NCBI GenBank assembly: GCA_023974075.1
Contig: CM043788.1
Span: 27,785,554 to 27,849,553, forward strand
Length of the DNA stretch: 64,000 nucleotides
From: Chaenocephalus aceratus
Lineage: Eukaryota > Chordata > Actinopteri > Perciformes > Channichthyidae
Direction of reading: 5' to 3'
Both the position numbers and the translations under genes were made by a program. The notes under the pieces are model-generated. The model had not been told where the DNA came from, made no database searches, and was given only the letters and a program-made list of their open reading frames with translations. How positions within the stretch are numbered: the first letter of the stretch is position 1; each line of letters begins with the position of its first letter. Shown in pieces: positions 9,193 through 20,383 of the stretch.

Positions 9193-10766
9193 AGGCCTGT
9201 ACTACGAAGCAGAATTTTTGCTTAGCCGGCTAACTTCAGGGAGAACTTGGGGTTTCCGGTCCTACGGCGCTAGTTCTCTTTTTAGTGGGCGAGATATCCA
9301 TGGTAACTTATGCTGAGCGGCTAACCTGCCCCATAGCAGGTTAGGTTGCAGGCTAAGAGATCAACTCAGTGAAAGCACTGCCTGCTGACCAATCAGAGCT
9401 CAGTGTGCGGAGTTTAAAGCGTTCAAGTCATATTACTTTACAGGAGAAAGGAAATACAGAAAAACTGCCGTTGCACGAAAGACGGCCGAAAAAAATTACC
9501 GACTGTGTGAACGTGAACATTAATAGAATATCACCTCCCATCTTCAGAGCAATCTGACTATTATAACATTAGCGTTAAGAAAGCTTACTTAAATATCTGC
9601 CACAACATAAGTAACCGGATCAGAGTAACATTAAAGGTGGTGTAGGTAAGTTTCAGAAACCGGCTCGAGTGCACTAAAATTTGAAAGTACACAGCCGAAA
9701 ATAATCCGCCCCTTCCTTCAGACTTCCTTACAGAGCACCTCCTCCAACACACATGAACGCGCATATGACGTCAGCAGACTGGTGAAAGTGGCCGCCTGTT
9801 GCTGGCGAGTCATTGAAGTACTGCTGCAATGCACGCCCAATGACGGCACGCCCAATGAGGGCACGAGATACATTTTTGCGTGCACGAGATGGAAGGCTGA
9901 CACTGGGCGGCAATCCAATCCGTTTATCCGGATTGGTCGTACTTTTTACAGTATTACGGGTTCCACAGATGACATTTTTGTAGGCCTATGGATTTTTTGT
10001 CAAAGCACTTAAGATATTCATTGCTATCGGGATGTTAAGAGCATTCCATGGAATATAACAAAAAGTGTATCTCGAGCCGGTTTCTGAAACGTACCTACCC
10101 CACCTTTAAGTACAGTCCGCGGCATATCACATCATAATGTATCATATATTTCCTTATCTGAGTCAGCTGAGCCGTATCTGGCTGTGCAACATTCACGGAG
10201 CGTCCACACTACAGCTTCAAAAAAAGTTGGAGCTGGGCGTGTCTGTAGCTTGGGGATTTTATTCAAGCAACGCGACCAACGACCAATCACATGAATCTCC
10301 CGCCCCCGACATACAAAGCAAAAACCCCCGGGGATTTTATGGGAGCAAAATATATATAAACTGTATGTAATGTACGCATTCAAACACTTTTTCTTTTACC
10401 AGCTGTATTCACCTTGCAGGTGCAGCTATGTGGCTTTTATCCTGGATAAAGTGTTTAAGTCATGGATGTTTAAAGTTTAACTTCTTCATATGTCTAATAG
10501 TATAGTTTACTTTTCATTCAGGAAGTATGACGCTGCGCTGTCAGTATGCTTGTCCATGTTTGTGATTGGTCGAATGCTCCAAATACCACCCCTCTCATGT
10601 GAACGCGCACCTAACTAGATAGGACACGGCTGGCTTGAGCGATCCACTTGATAACCCGCGTCGTAGTACAGTTTAGCGACAGCGCGTATGTTTTGGATTA
10701 GGTCAACCGGCTAACTCAAACATATCCAGGTTAGGTTGAACCAGCTTCGTAGTAGGCTACAGGCCT
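9193..10766. mobile_element. DNA transposon with CAG flanks, PIF/Harbinger-like (non-autonomous)
   Basis: The left end reads AGGCCTGTACTACGAAGCAG. The reverse complement of the right end reads AGGCCTGTAGCCTACTACGA, so the termini are imperfect inverted repeats with a 3-bp offset. The triplet CAG flanks both ends (9190-9192 and 10767-10769). Subterminal segments with GTTAGCCGG-type sequence are also mirrored (9222-9235 and 10707-10720). No transposase frame is present. A 3-bp target site fits PIF/Harbinger, but the classification is tentative. A second MITE is nested at 9635-10105. Confidence 0.6.
9635..10105. mobile_element. TTAA-flanked MITE (Kolobok- or piggyBac-like), nested
   Basis: It is flanked by TTAA at 9631-9634 and 10106-10109. 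The terminal inverted repeats are about 35 bp long. The left end starts AGGTGGTGTAGGTAAGTTTC and the right end, reverse complemented, starts AGGTGGGGTAGGTACGTTTC. Both continue into AGAAACCGGCTCGAG. No coding capacity is seen. It lies inside the CAG-flanked transposon and splits it. A related, degraded copy lies at 21336-21672. Confidence 0.75.
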
Positions 10767-10769
10767 CAG

Positions 10770-12079
10770 GTCACATGGCTTGGCAACACAATAATTGAGA
10801 GCACTCTTAAATATGACAGTTACCTCCTTTAGGCAGCTGTTCGGAGCTCCCTGCAGAGCTCCTAATGAGAATAAAATCCATCCAGTAACCACACGAGTGT
10901 GACTGTTTACACTTCAAAGTTGTTAAGACTTCCCTATTTCACACCATCTTGCTCTCGTACGTACACCAACTGTAGCAAAGTGTGGAACACAACGTGACTC
11001 CTCGCACCGGATCTGTGCGGGCAGTCACGTGTATCTCTGCAAATGTCAAATACTCAGAATAAATGGAAATATTTTTTTAATTCACAACCTCAAACCCCTC
11101 ACAAAGAGAGTACAGAAACAAGTACAGATACTCCCCACATAGTCATGCTATTAATGTTCTCTCTTTATCTTCTGATTTCTATCAACTTTTCTCCCGGATT
11201 GTGTCTCTCCACCTTTGTTTCGACCATCTTAATGCATTACATTCCTCTCCCTCCTTACTCTAGCTAAGCTGTCTCTTCACTTTGATAAAGCTCTGTTCTT
11301 TGTAATAGTTTCCATTGTTACTTGTTAGCTGAAGTATGCACAGTATTGTGAAAGAAAAAGTTAAAAGGGACAGTGTACAATAGGGAGAGGTGTGTGTGAT
11401 TTTAGTGTGAAAGCATGTGTTTGTGTGTGCCCATCTGTGTGTGTGTCCTGATTCTACTTCCCCCATCTGTCCCTTCTGCCTTGACATCCAAACAGTCTTC
11501 TAATGTGCTGTCCAATAAGCCAATGATTATCATATTGGTGCAATATTAGCTTTTATCACCGTCTGGCTGAGGATCAGTAATTGCTGCATGCAGAGGAAAT
11601 GGGAAAGGAAATGACATCTGCCTATACAAAGAGATTGTTTCCTTGTTAGTCTAAAGGGACTGTGATGACCACCAGGTGTGTTTGCATGCACTTGTGTAAA
11701 CTTAAAAATGTGTGTGTTTGCGTGTGTGCAAGCCTATGTGTCTGTGTTTGTATTTGTAATAGACATTGTCAGTATGCAGATGACTCTGGCACTAATATCA
11801 GAGTTGTATTAGGGAGAAGCTTAGAACAAGGACAGCGCTGATGTATAGGTGTCTCCTGCTGTCTGAATGAGGTCTTTATTGCGATTATGAAAAACAAAGT
11901 TTGGTGGTCTAGGTTGTAGAAAATCAAACTTATCCAAATCAGGCATTTGTGATAAGCTTGACTGGCTTACAAATGATCAATGTGTTATTTTGAGCTTATT
12001 TTGCCCTTTCTATGGTTTTAACCTTGAGCAAGATGTGAATCTCACTCCATATCATACTCAATTATCTTTACCAGTGGCT
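10770..12079. other. Unassigned intergenic or intronic DNA
   Basis: I see no coding frame and no terminal-repeat structure here. Short TG-rich stretches occur at 11390-11450 and 11700-11755. The segment 11530-11660 is relatively complex sequence that might be conserved, but nothing in it can be named. Confidence 0.4.
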
Positions 12080-12083
12080 TTAA

Positions 12084-12548
12084 AGGTCCCCTATTATACT
12101 CTTTTTCATCAATATAATATAGTTCTCAGTTATATACAAAACATGTCTCTGAAGTGTTTGGCTCCAAATACCAAACAGATAATGCATTGTAGCATCCCAT
12201 AAACCCAACTGTTTCAGCCCTGTTTCAAAAGTGCTGATTCTCTGTCTTTTACTTTAGATGAAAAATAAGGAGCCACTCCCCACGCCCCTTTGCACGATAT
12301 TTGGTTTTTAAAAAAACACAATGGTGCTCTACGAGGAGATTAAGGTGATAAGGTGGGCGGGTGTTACCTTGGTTGATTATTGGCTTATGGTTACACAAGC
12401 AAAAAAAACATTATGACATCACAAAGTGGCCAAAATCTGATCAGATAATTTTCAGACAAAAAGTGGCAAATCTTTTTTCCTGAAACTTTCAGAATCTCTT
12501 ATTTATGTATAAAAGACATGAAAAAGTGGATGTTTCATAATAGGTGAC
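12084..12548. mobile_element. TTAA-flanked MITE, left part (split by the LTR element)
   Basis: TTAA at 12080-12083 is followed by AGGTCCCCTATTAT. The matching end is found only on the far side of the LTR retrotransposon, at 21218-21224 before TTAA at 21225-21228. Joined across the insertion, the right end reads, in reverse complement, AGGTCACCTATTATGAAAC, a good partner of the left terminus. The LTR element thus landed inside the right terminal repeat. The element has no coding frame. Confidence 0.75.
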
Positions 12549-12909
12549 TGTAGCGGCAATAACTCCCTATGAGTTAGCTGCTGAGAGGCTAAAAGATGCT
12601 CTTTGCTGTGACGCGTTCCATGTAAGAGTCCGTAGTCATTTGTAGTCCATGGTGTTTAATAAAGACGAAAACAAACAATAAACGACTCCAGACCTGACGG
12701 TCAACAGAAAGTATCGGAGCAAATTCACCCTCTTCCTACATCATATCCTCCCAACCGGAATCCAACAGGTGACTAAATATCAATAAACCATACCCACGTG
12801 ACCATTGCCGGAAGTGATAAACAATAAGAATGAAACGCGATGCAAACAGAAATACAAGATAATAATACAAATAATAAGTAAGGCAAAAACAAGCATTTTG
12901 GCTCCTACA
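12549..12909 (-). repeat. 3' LTR of the BEL-like element
   Basis: It is 361 bp long and aligns to 20867-21217 with one substitution seen (CCGGAAG against CCAGAAG) and two small indels of about 2 and 8 bp. The ends are TG...CA when read on the minus strand. The few differences imply a recent insertion. Confidence 0.9.
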
Positions 12910-13207
12910 TTCCGGCCCCTAATTATTATATAACAATTTATAATAATTATTCAAAACCAATTACAATAAAGCACTGTATATTCTAATGATATGCAGATCA
13001 TCATGTTTTAAATCCAGTATTCATAGATCAGTATACAAGTAATCAAGTCTGCTGTGTGTAGTATTGTGAGTGCAGGGTGCAAACATAGTCACTGTATGCA
13101 GGGGGCAAGGAGCAAGGTCAAACATTTACAATTATTTAGACATGGCAAAAGTTTCTCTGCCTCATGAAAAAGGCTGAGGGGTATGTTCAGAAAGCCACTA
13201 TTTGTCT

Positions 13208-14149
13208 TCATCTGAATCCCAAGTACAAGTCCTTTTTTTCCTTGTCCTTTTCCAATCTAATGTGATTGGTCCTTCCAATAGTTTGGCAGATTTTAAGACG
13301 GGATCCCGGAACCGCTGCTTTCCCATGGAAAGTCTCTGGATGTCTCTGTTCAGGATAGTGCATCTTAAATTGATGTTTCCACAGCATATCCACTGTCATT
13401 ACAGATGTCCTGCTGGCACCCATCACTGACTCTGAGAGTTTGCAGTCCTCTTCACCGGCCCCAGTAAGGCCACTTGTATGCAAAGAGGCTGGTTCTTTTC
13501 TGTACATCTTAGTTTCCTTTGTTTCTATGTCGTATTTAATTTGTCCCGCTTTCATGGTTGCAAATTTGCTTTCTACTGGATGAGGTTGTGACTCGAGTGT
13601 TATGGTAGATGTGATGATTTCAGTGTCAGCTCTGTCCTTGGTTGATATTGTTGATGTTTTTACATTAGCTACACTGTGCTCTGGATTGATTGGTGCAGAT
13701 GTATATATAACTTGTGGCTGGGGTACAAAAGGATCTGTTTTGATATGAAGGGTTTTCTTTTCCTTAAATTCATTTACAAAATATGACTGCTTGCCATCAG
13801 ATCCTGTAGTGCAGCTACTCGGAACACTGGATTTCTTTGATGCAGCAAGAACCTTCATTTTAGCCATGGTGGCGGCGATGTCTCCTTCTAGGTCCAGTTG
13901 TTCTCTTCTTCTCCTCAGCTCATGTTCCTGTTTTTCTAAAGCATGTTTCTTTTGAAGTAGATTTTGTAAAACCATCAGGGCGGCCACTTCCGCCTGAGCT
14001 TTTATATAAGCAGATGCAGTTCTTGATCTTACTCTGGATCTTGAGCCATGAAAAGAAAATGTGCTAGTTCTGTTTCCAATATTTAACACACTGTCCACTC
14101 CATCCTCATTTTCGTTGTTATCACTCATTTTGCATGTTCCAATATGCAC
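13208..14149 (-). CDS. Gag-like protein of the BEL-like element
   Basis: This is a 313-codon frame. The N-terminal part is Ser/Arg-rich (SFHGSRSRVRSRTASAYIK). A long charged helix follows at about residues 45-110 (AQAEVAALMVLQN, KKHALEKQEHELRRRREQLD) and is predicted to be a coiled coil. The remainder is Ser/Thr- and Lys-rich with no zinc knuckle. The serine-rich start plus Ala/Glu/Lys coiled coil resembles the N-terminus of gag-pol in fish BEL/Pao elements, which is the basis for the assignment. It ends about 300 bp before the 3' LTR, where pol would normally begin. It is uninterrupted, so it may still be translated. The 819-bp DNA element lies immediately upstream of the start codon. Alternative: an unrelated coiled-coil ORF captured by the element. 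Confidence 0.6.
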   Translation of the reverse strand: MHIGTCKMSDNNENEDGVDSVLNIGNRTSTFSFHGSRSRVRSRTASAYIKAQAEVAALMVLQNLLQKKHALEKQEHELRRRREQLDLEGDIAATMAKMKVLAASKKSSVPSSCTTGSDGKQSYFVNEFKEKKTLHIKTDPFVPQPQVIYTSAPINPEHSVANVKTSTISTKDRADTEIITSTITLESQPHPVESKFATMKAGQIKYDIETKETKMYRKEPASLHTSGLTGAGEEDCKLSESVMGASRTSVMTVDMLWKHQFKMHYPEQRHPETFHGKAAVPGSRLKICQTIGRTNHIRLEKDKEKKDLYLGFR

Positions 14150-14166
14150 ACAACAGTATTCACTAA

Positions 14167-14985
14167 GGGAGTGGCTATATACAGGACGGTCCTGTATATA
14201 AGGTCTCTGAAATGGCTATATACAGGACGGTCCTGTACACAACGCCAAATGGCTATATACAGGACCGTCCTGTACACAGCTCTCTGAAATGGCTATATAC
14301 AGATAAATACGGATAAATTACAAAAATGTACAGCATACTACATACAATTCAAAAGACGGTTTCTCCGATTTCTAAAATAAAAATGCCGGCGTAGCCGATA
14401 AATGATTTGTGTTGCTTTCAATGCAAAATCACTACACGTCAACGAAATGTCGGTGTATTCTTTAAAAAAAAACCTTCAGTTTTAATAAAACCGAGTAGTC
14501 TTTAAAGTATGCAGTGATATCCTTTACAAGTAAAACATTGTGCATTGGAAAATATAAAGTAGAAAATGATTTTAACAACATAAAAAGATAAGCCAAAAAA
14601 AAGACTGAAATCAGCATAAAAAGCGAAGCAATTGGCATGGAAAGAGATTTAATTGCCACAATTTTATATTGAGGGGAAACTCATTGAAAATAATGTTGTC
14701 GTGAGAATATTTATCTGTGAATCCTATCCCTACATTACCACCCGCGAAACTTGCTTAAGCATGCTATAATAGCCCGGTCTATATATAGTCATTTGACGTT
14801 AGCTGCAGGACGGTCCTATATAGCCATTTCAAATATCTTATCCACAGGACCGTCCTGTATATAGCCATTTCAGGGCTTCTGTGCAGGACCGTCCTGTATA
14901 TAGCCATTTCAGAGAGCTGTGTACAGGACGGTCCTGTATATAGCCATTTGGCGTTGTGTACAGGACCGTCCTGTAAGCCTCGGCC
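14167..14985. mobile_element. Palindrome-array DNA transposon of unknown family
   Basis: This 819-bp AT-rich element is flanked by the 9-bp direct repeat ATTCACTAA (14158-14166 and 14986-14994). Each end carries an array of about 40-bp units, three to four on the left (14171-14305) and about five on the right (14805-14976), in inverted orientation. Each unit holds TGGCTATATACAGGAC and the 13-bp palindrome CAGGAC(C/G)GTCCTG. Two adjacent units on the left are the exact reverse complement of two on the right. No coding frame is present. An 8-9 bp target duplication fits hAT or MULE-type transposases, but the termini match neither from what I know. Confidence 0.7.
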
Positions 14986-15024
14986 ATTCACTAATGTCAA
15001 TCTTGTCACAGACGTGGTGCCTGA

Positions 15025-15234
15025 TCAGTGATCACAGCTGTGCACGTTACAAACAATTCCGGAAATCCAAACCTTCGCCGATATCGGCATAACCAGCACG
15101 CACAAAACAGGCCAGATAGCAGTCCCCAATGGACTAACGGCGGCACTTCCAAACTGTGTTCCAAAATAAAACATACACAGAATGAACGCAATTGTGCCTA
15201 CCGCCTCAACTGGCTGTGATGTGCTCCATGTCAA
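15025..15234 (-). other. Short hydrophobic open frame inside the BEL-like element
   Basis: A 69-codon frame between the 819-bp element and DIRS copy B is strongly hydrophobic (GTIAFILCMFYFGTQFG, GTAIWPVLCVLVMPISA) and could encode two membrane segments. I do not recognise it. It lies where the leader or gag start of the LTR element would be expected. It may be captured sequence, a relic or chance. Confidence 0.2.
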
Positions 15235-15679
15235 TCAGTTTCCACCTGCGGCCACGGTGAATTGTGGCTTTTCCTTTCCATTTCGCCGAGGGGGAAACTA
15301 TAGGTTACTTACGAGTAACATGAAGTGAGATGTCTCACTATGGGATGAGCCTCATCGCGGAGCAAACAGAAGCATCAATCTCATTACGCCAATCCTGATT
15401 GGCCGGTGATTCTTGACGTCAACGTCAGGGGAAATCACCCCCTATAAGTAGCCTGCGCCACGACGCATGCGTCATTCAAAATAAGCACCTCTTCTCGCTT
15501 CACCATAGCAAGGAGGGCCGTCTGGTGAGACATCTCACTTCATGTTACTCTGAGAATGGGGTTACGTAAGTAACCTATAGTTGTCATTCATAACACTCCG
15601 TTCGATGTCTCACTATGGGATATTGTAGCTCCCGTATTGCCAGACGAGCTTATCTCAAAGATCACCGATCAACCAGAAT

Positions 15680-16560
15680 TTAACAGGTGGAGTCCCGACT
15701 CAACAAGGTGCCCAGCATTGCTCGGGCCACGCTTGGAGCGGAGACGTCCAGCCTGTAAAAGCGGACAAAAGTGAGTGGCGAAGACCAGCTTGCCGCTGCA
15801 CAGATATCCTGGATGGAAACACCCTTGAACAAAGCCCAGGATGTAGCCAGGCCCCGAGTCGAGTGAGCCCGCAGACCCAAAGGTGCTTTCAGATTCTGAC
15901 TCGTATAGGCCAAAGCAATCGCCTCCACGATCCAGTGGGATAGTCGTTGCTTAGTAACAGGCTTACCCTTGTGAGGTTTAGCCCAGGACACGAAGAGTTG
16001 GTCATTAAGACGAAGCTCTTTTGATCTGTCCATATATGTGTGCAAAGCCCGGACTGGACACAATAGATCCTGCTGCTTCTCCCCGGAGGAAACCAGCTGC
16101 AGAGGAAATGCCTCAATGTCAATCGGGGTACACGAACCAACCACCTTTGGTGTAAAGGCAGGGTTGGGTTTCAACAACACTCTCGTTTGCCCTGGGGCGA
16201 ACTGAGTGCATGAGGGATGTACAGACAGTGCATGGATATCACTGACCCGTTTAGCGGATGCCAGGGCCAGTAACAGCACTGTCTTGAGTGACAGATGTTT
16301 CATGTCAGCTCCCTCCAGGGGTTCAAATGGGGTCATTTTGAGCCCATTTAAAACCACTGCCAGGTCCCATAAGGGCACCAGCGACCTGGAGACAGGGAGG
16401 AGCCTGCGCGCTCCCTTCATAAAACGGCAAACCAAAGGATGTTGGCTAGCCGTCTTACCCTCAAAGCCCACATGGCATGCAGCAATAACAGCCAGGTACA
16501 CCTTGATCGTGGAAAAAGCTCTGTGTTTATCGATCAAGTCCTGTAGGAATGATAAAATCA
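15680..16560 (-). pseudogene. DIRS copy B: tyrosine recombinase, catalytic part
   Basis: The frame includes the complete catalytic domain of the tyrosine recombinase: the first Arg in SAKRVSDIHA, the H-x-x-R box in AHSTRGLATSW and the nucleophile segment RFYRLDVSAPSVARAML, ending DSTC. The N-terminal continuation is lost because copy B lacks one G in a run within the VGVILSF codons (near 16563), so the frame upstream of about 16560 is out of register. All four catalytic signatures remain. Copy B retains the DLIDKHR segment that copy C has lost. The real protein would need the upstream frame, so I call it a frameshifted gene. Confidence 0.85.
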
Positions 16561-16727
16561 CCCGACAGGACATTGAAAAGAGATGTGCCCTTTTTGAAGG
16601 CACCACTCCTCAAACACCCTCCACTTACAGTCGTAAAGAGACCTGGTGGAGGAAGCTCTCGCACTCTGAATAGTGTTTATCACCTTCTGAGGGAGTCCCA
16701 CTGTATTCAGATTGTACCACTCACGGG

Positions 16728-17885
16728 TCAGGCCCATAGTGCCCCGCGCTCTGGGCGTGGGTGAAGGATCGCCCCCCCCCCGCCTGAGACAATCTGTCCC
16801 TGCGTGGTGGGGGCTGCCACGGCTGCCCGCACAACAGCTGATATATCCCCGCCAGCCCGTATATTGCGGGCTAGGGTGGAAACATCAGAGTACGTGTGTG
16901 GCGTTGCTCTTTCACTCTGGCCGGAGTTAAGGGGAACAGAACCAGGGGTGGGAACGTGTACAGAGGACCCGGAGGTCAATCGTGTACGAGTGCGTCCCCG
17001 CCTAACGGTGCGTTTAAATCGTGCATTAAAGAGAACAGCTGTCATTGAGCATTTTCTCCCCTTGCGAACAGATTTAACGCGGCTCCGCCGTAACGCACCC
17101 ACAGCGGACTCTCGATCCTTGGATGAGGAGTCCAGTCTGCATAGAGTGGTGCACCTTTTGACAGTAATTCTGTCCCTAGGTGCATAACACCCGGTACTTG
17201 TGTCGTTCTCAGATAGAGGAGACGTCTGCCACTCCAAGGGATCAGTTTGTGTGCCAGTGTGTGTGACTGGAGACAACGCAAACTCCCCTGGCGGTTCATA
17301 CACGATATCGTGTTGTCTATCCTCACGGGGACATGAAGTCCTCTGAGAGAAGGCAGGAAGCATTTTTGGGTGGGGAACACCGCTAAAAGCTCCGGGTAAT
17401 TTACGCGTGCCCGCTGGAAGTCTCTGTTCTAGAGACCTCTCACCGGGCGACCTTCGTAAATCCCCTGTCAGCCCGTCTGACCTGCGTCCGTGGTGACCAC
17501 CTTCCGTGAAAGGACTGCACCCGTAGGCGCGTCCCGCACTGGAAAAGTCGGGTGTAGTGCCACTACGCATTTCATAATCACCAAAACTCTCCGTAAGCCG
17601 TGGCGTTCGGGGTTTAGTTTTATTATGAGGCCCATGTTGAGCGGGTGCTTTACGAGGACATTCTCCTCCGTAATCTGACTCCGCTCGGTGGGTTTTATAG
17701 ATAAAACCCTTCTTTCTGGGAGAGAGAGAACTCTTCTCTCCAGAATGTGGGTTGACTCTCACTGGGTTTGTGAAAACAGATAAATTATAACTGTTTTGAG
17801 AAGCCCAGGCAGACATCGTGAGTATCTCCTGCTGTATGCTCCTTAGAGCCAGCTGGGATGTCACTCTTATGGCTCCGACCAGCAC
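16728..17885 (-). pseudogene. DIRS copy B: ORF2 upstream frame (RNase H region read out of frame)
   Basis: A 385-codon frame equals the middle of the 926-codon ORF of copy C. It crosses the RNase H remnant in the wrong frame and ends in a poly-G run (plus-strand poly-C near 16772) whose length differs among the three copies. This separates it from the recombinase. No enzymatic motif is visible in this frame. Confidence 0.5.
17042..17380 (-). pseudogene. DIRS copy B: RNase H remnant
   Basis: It reads VRIDNT, MNRQGSLRCLQSHTLAHK, QVPGVMHLGTELLSKG and PLYADWTPHPRI, the DIRS RNase H domain, in a frame different from the long ORF of the same region. As in copies A and C, it is not preceded by an RT domain. 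Confidence 0.65.
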
Positions 17886-18607
17886 TGCGCATGTGCGTGA
17901 CGGAGGTGCCTTTTCAGCTCCAGCCGGTACTGCGCATGTGTGTGTGCCGGTGGTGCCCTCACGGCTCCAGTCGTGGTGCCCTTAAAGCCCTGGCCGGCAC
18001 TGCGCATGTGTGTGGCGGTGGCTTCACGGACCCGTCAATAATCCGTCCTTTGAGAGATGCCGTAGCTGCTCTTGAAAGGGGAAGGATTGACGGGCCGTTC
18101 TTTACAGCTCTAGCCGGCACTGCGTACGCACGTGGCGGTAGTGCCCTTAAAGCCCCAACCGGCACTGCGCATGCTCGTGGCGGTGGTGCCTTCACAGACC
18201 CGTTTATTATCCGCCTTTTGAGAGAGGCCGTAGCTGCTCTCAGAAGGGGATTTATGGTTAACGGACTGTTTATTGTCTTTCTTTTCATTTTTTTTTGGGC
18301 TGCGCCCTTGGCCGGAGCCTGGATGCGTCATCGGAAAATGGTTTATTCAGAAAATAACGATGTGACATGTGTCTTGTGCGGACTTGAGGATGGCGTTGAG
18401 GCATCTCTCGAGGCGGCGGGGACACATTTAGAGCCGGGGAAGGAACTTCCAGCTCCGTCACGGAGGGGAGAAGGAGGGGCTGTCAGGCCGCTCGCTTCTT
18501 CTTCCTCGCCTGCTGGCCGAAATTCTGGGTCGGCTGTGCCTGGGCTACAGCCGGAGCCGGAGATTTTCTAGACCAACTCGCCCTCGTCTCCTGCCTGGGC
18601 TGGGGAC

Positions 18608-20383
18608 TCAGGGCGGGCTGCGCCCTCTGCTGTCCTGGTACTTTGAACCCAGCAGAGCGCGGTGCAGCGTGGGCGAAGGGCCGCCGTTGCGAAGGGCCGC
18701 CGTTGCGAAGGGCCGCCGTTGCAAAGGCCGCGGCTGGACCCTTCGAGGGAGACAAAGGTGGAGAGCCTCGTCTTCCTTCTTTTTCGACTCGCACTGCCTT
18801 TGCATGGAAGCGAGAGCGGAGCCGAAAATCCCCTCGGGAACGATGGGCATGTCAAGCACATCTTCCTTTTCCCGGTCTGGGAGGTTGGTGAGGTTGAGCC
18901 ATCTAGCTCTTTCCTGCACCACCATGATCCCCATTACCTTGCCCGTGGCCTGGACGGCGCAGCGTTGGACACGGAGACAAATGTCTGTGACCACGGCTAT
19001 CTCGTCCAGAGTGGCCGGTCCAGGATTGCTCGACATATCCTCACAGAGCTCCGCTTGGTATGCGGTTAGCATCGAGGAAACGTTCAGAGCCCTGGCGGAC
19101 AATGCTGCGGCTCTGTAGGCCCGTTCCGTCATGGTAGACTGGAATCGGTCCGTTTTTGCTGGCAGCGTGGGGTTCCTGCTTGGCGGCTGGCCCATCCTCG
19201 GTAGGAGGTGGGCTGCCACCAGCGGTTCCATAGGTGGTATGTGGAGCAGGCCAAGCCTCTCCATACCGTCACAGTCAAGGGAGTGGGCACCCTGGATTGA
19301 GGCCTTGTTGCTAAAGGGCCGGTCTCTCCACGAGACCGACACCTCATCCAACACCTCCGGCAAGACCGGGAGGAGTTGCCTCTTTGCCCTCGTTGTTTGG
19401 GAAAAAAGTGTTCCCTCGTAACGGGACCTGGAGGTCTCCTTGGCCACTTCGGGCCATGGGATGTCTAGTTTGGCCGCAGCGCGCTGACACACGGCTTGTA
19501 GGTCCATACTGAGACAGGGCGAAGCTGGTGTGCTGTCGCCCGGGGGAGCAGCCATCGCTCCCGGCTTTGCAGCCTGAGTCGATGACATGAAGATGTCGTC
19601 TTCCTGCTCATCCGAGTCAGACAGGAGGAACTCAGAGGTGTACTCTTCGTCCTCCATGCAGTCTAACTCCAGGACATCTTCCGCGGGTGAAACCGTGGTG
19701 AGGTCCAGTCGGGAGCCCCAGCTTGGTATAGCGTGGGGCCCCGTTCCCGCGTTTCTTGCCGCCACCGGATCTCGGCCTGATATGGCGCGGGATTCCGGTT
19801 CTGCGGGTGCCGCTGTCGGTGAGCCCCAGACCGCAGTGAGGGGCTCCATCTCTGCGGCAGACGTCCCCGTGTCTTGATTGCCGGTCGGCGGATCAGTGGA
19901 CATGAGGGGGTCCCGTCCCGACAGGTTAACTTGTTGCGCTAACCTTCGGTGGAGGCTCTTCACGGTGAGGCGGGCACAATGTCCGCACGACCCGGGGTTG
20001 TCGATGGCCTCCTGGGCGTGTTCCAGCCCGAGGCAGGACGAACAGATCTGGTGTGAGTCTGTGCCTGACACTTTCAACCCGCAACCGCAGCGCCGAGCCT
20101 CCGAGTTCCTGACTCCTCTGGTGTGAGGGGTAGAGGCATCCATCTCGTTCGCCGTGAGGCGTGGAGAGGGTCCGCTCATGACAGGTACGTTCGAGAAAAA
20201 AATGTTTACCGATCTGTCTTTAATCCGGGGGGAAAAAGGACAGCGTGGGTCTTTTTCTCTCAAGGATATTACCTGGTATGGTAATATTCCTGTAATCCTT
20301 TTCTCCTCCGTGGGAGAGAGAAGAAAAAAAGTGTCCTCGCTACCGTGGTGTCGGTAGTGAGGGAAAAAACACAAGTTAGCCAC
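18608..20383 (-). pseudogene. DIRS copy B: gag-like protein with shifted C-terminus
   Basis: This is the DIRS gag-like ORF, 591 codons. The likely start is the Met of MSGPSPRLTANEMDAS at about residue 70, by comparison with copy C. It contains a Cys/His-rich segment (RRCGCGL, HQICSSCLGLEHAQ, SCGHCARL), acidic Ser-rich stretches (LLSDSDEQEDDIFMSS) and a C-terminal basic region. Near 18676-18724 (plus coordinates) a 16-bp GC-rich unit is present three times where copy C has one. The extra 32 bp shift the frame, so the normal basic tail continues in another frame (18483-18700). It ends RGRSPP instead of the basic KKKR-type tail. Confidence 0.8.
18676..18724. repeat. 16-bp tandem repeat, three units, in copy B gag
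   Basis: The unit GGGCCGCCGTTGCGAA occurs three times in a row. The corresponding site in copy C (about 48185-48212) has a single unit. The expansion is specific to copy B and causes a frameshift in gag. Confidence 0.9.
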
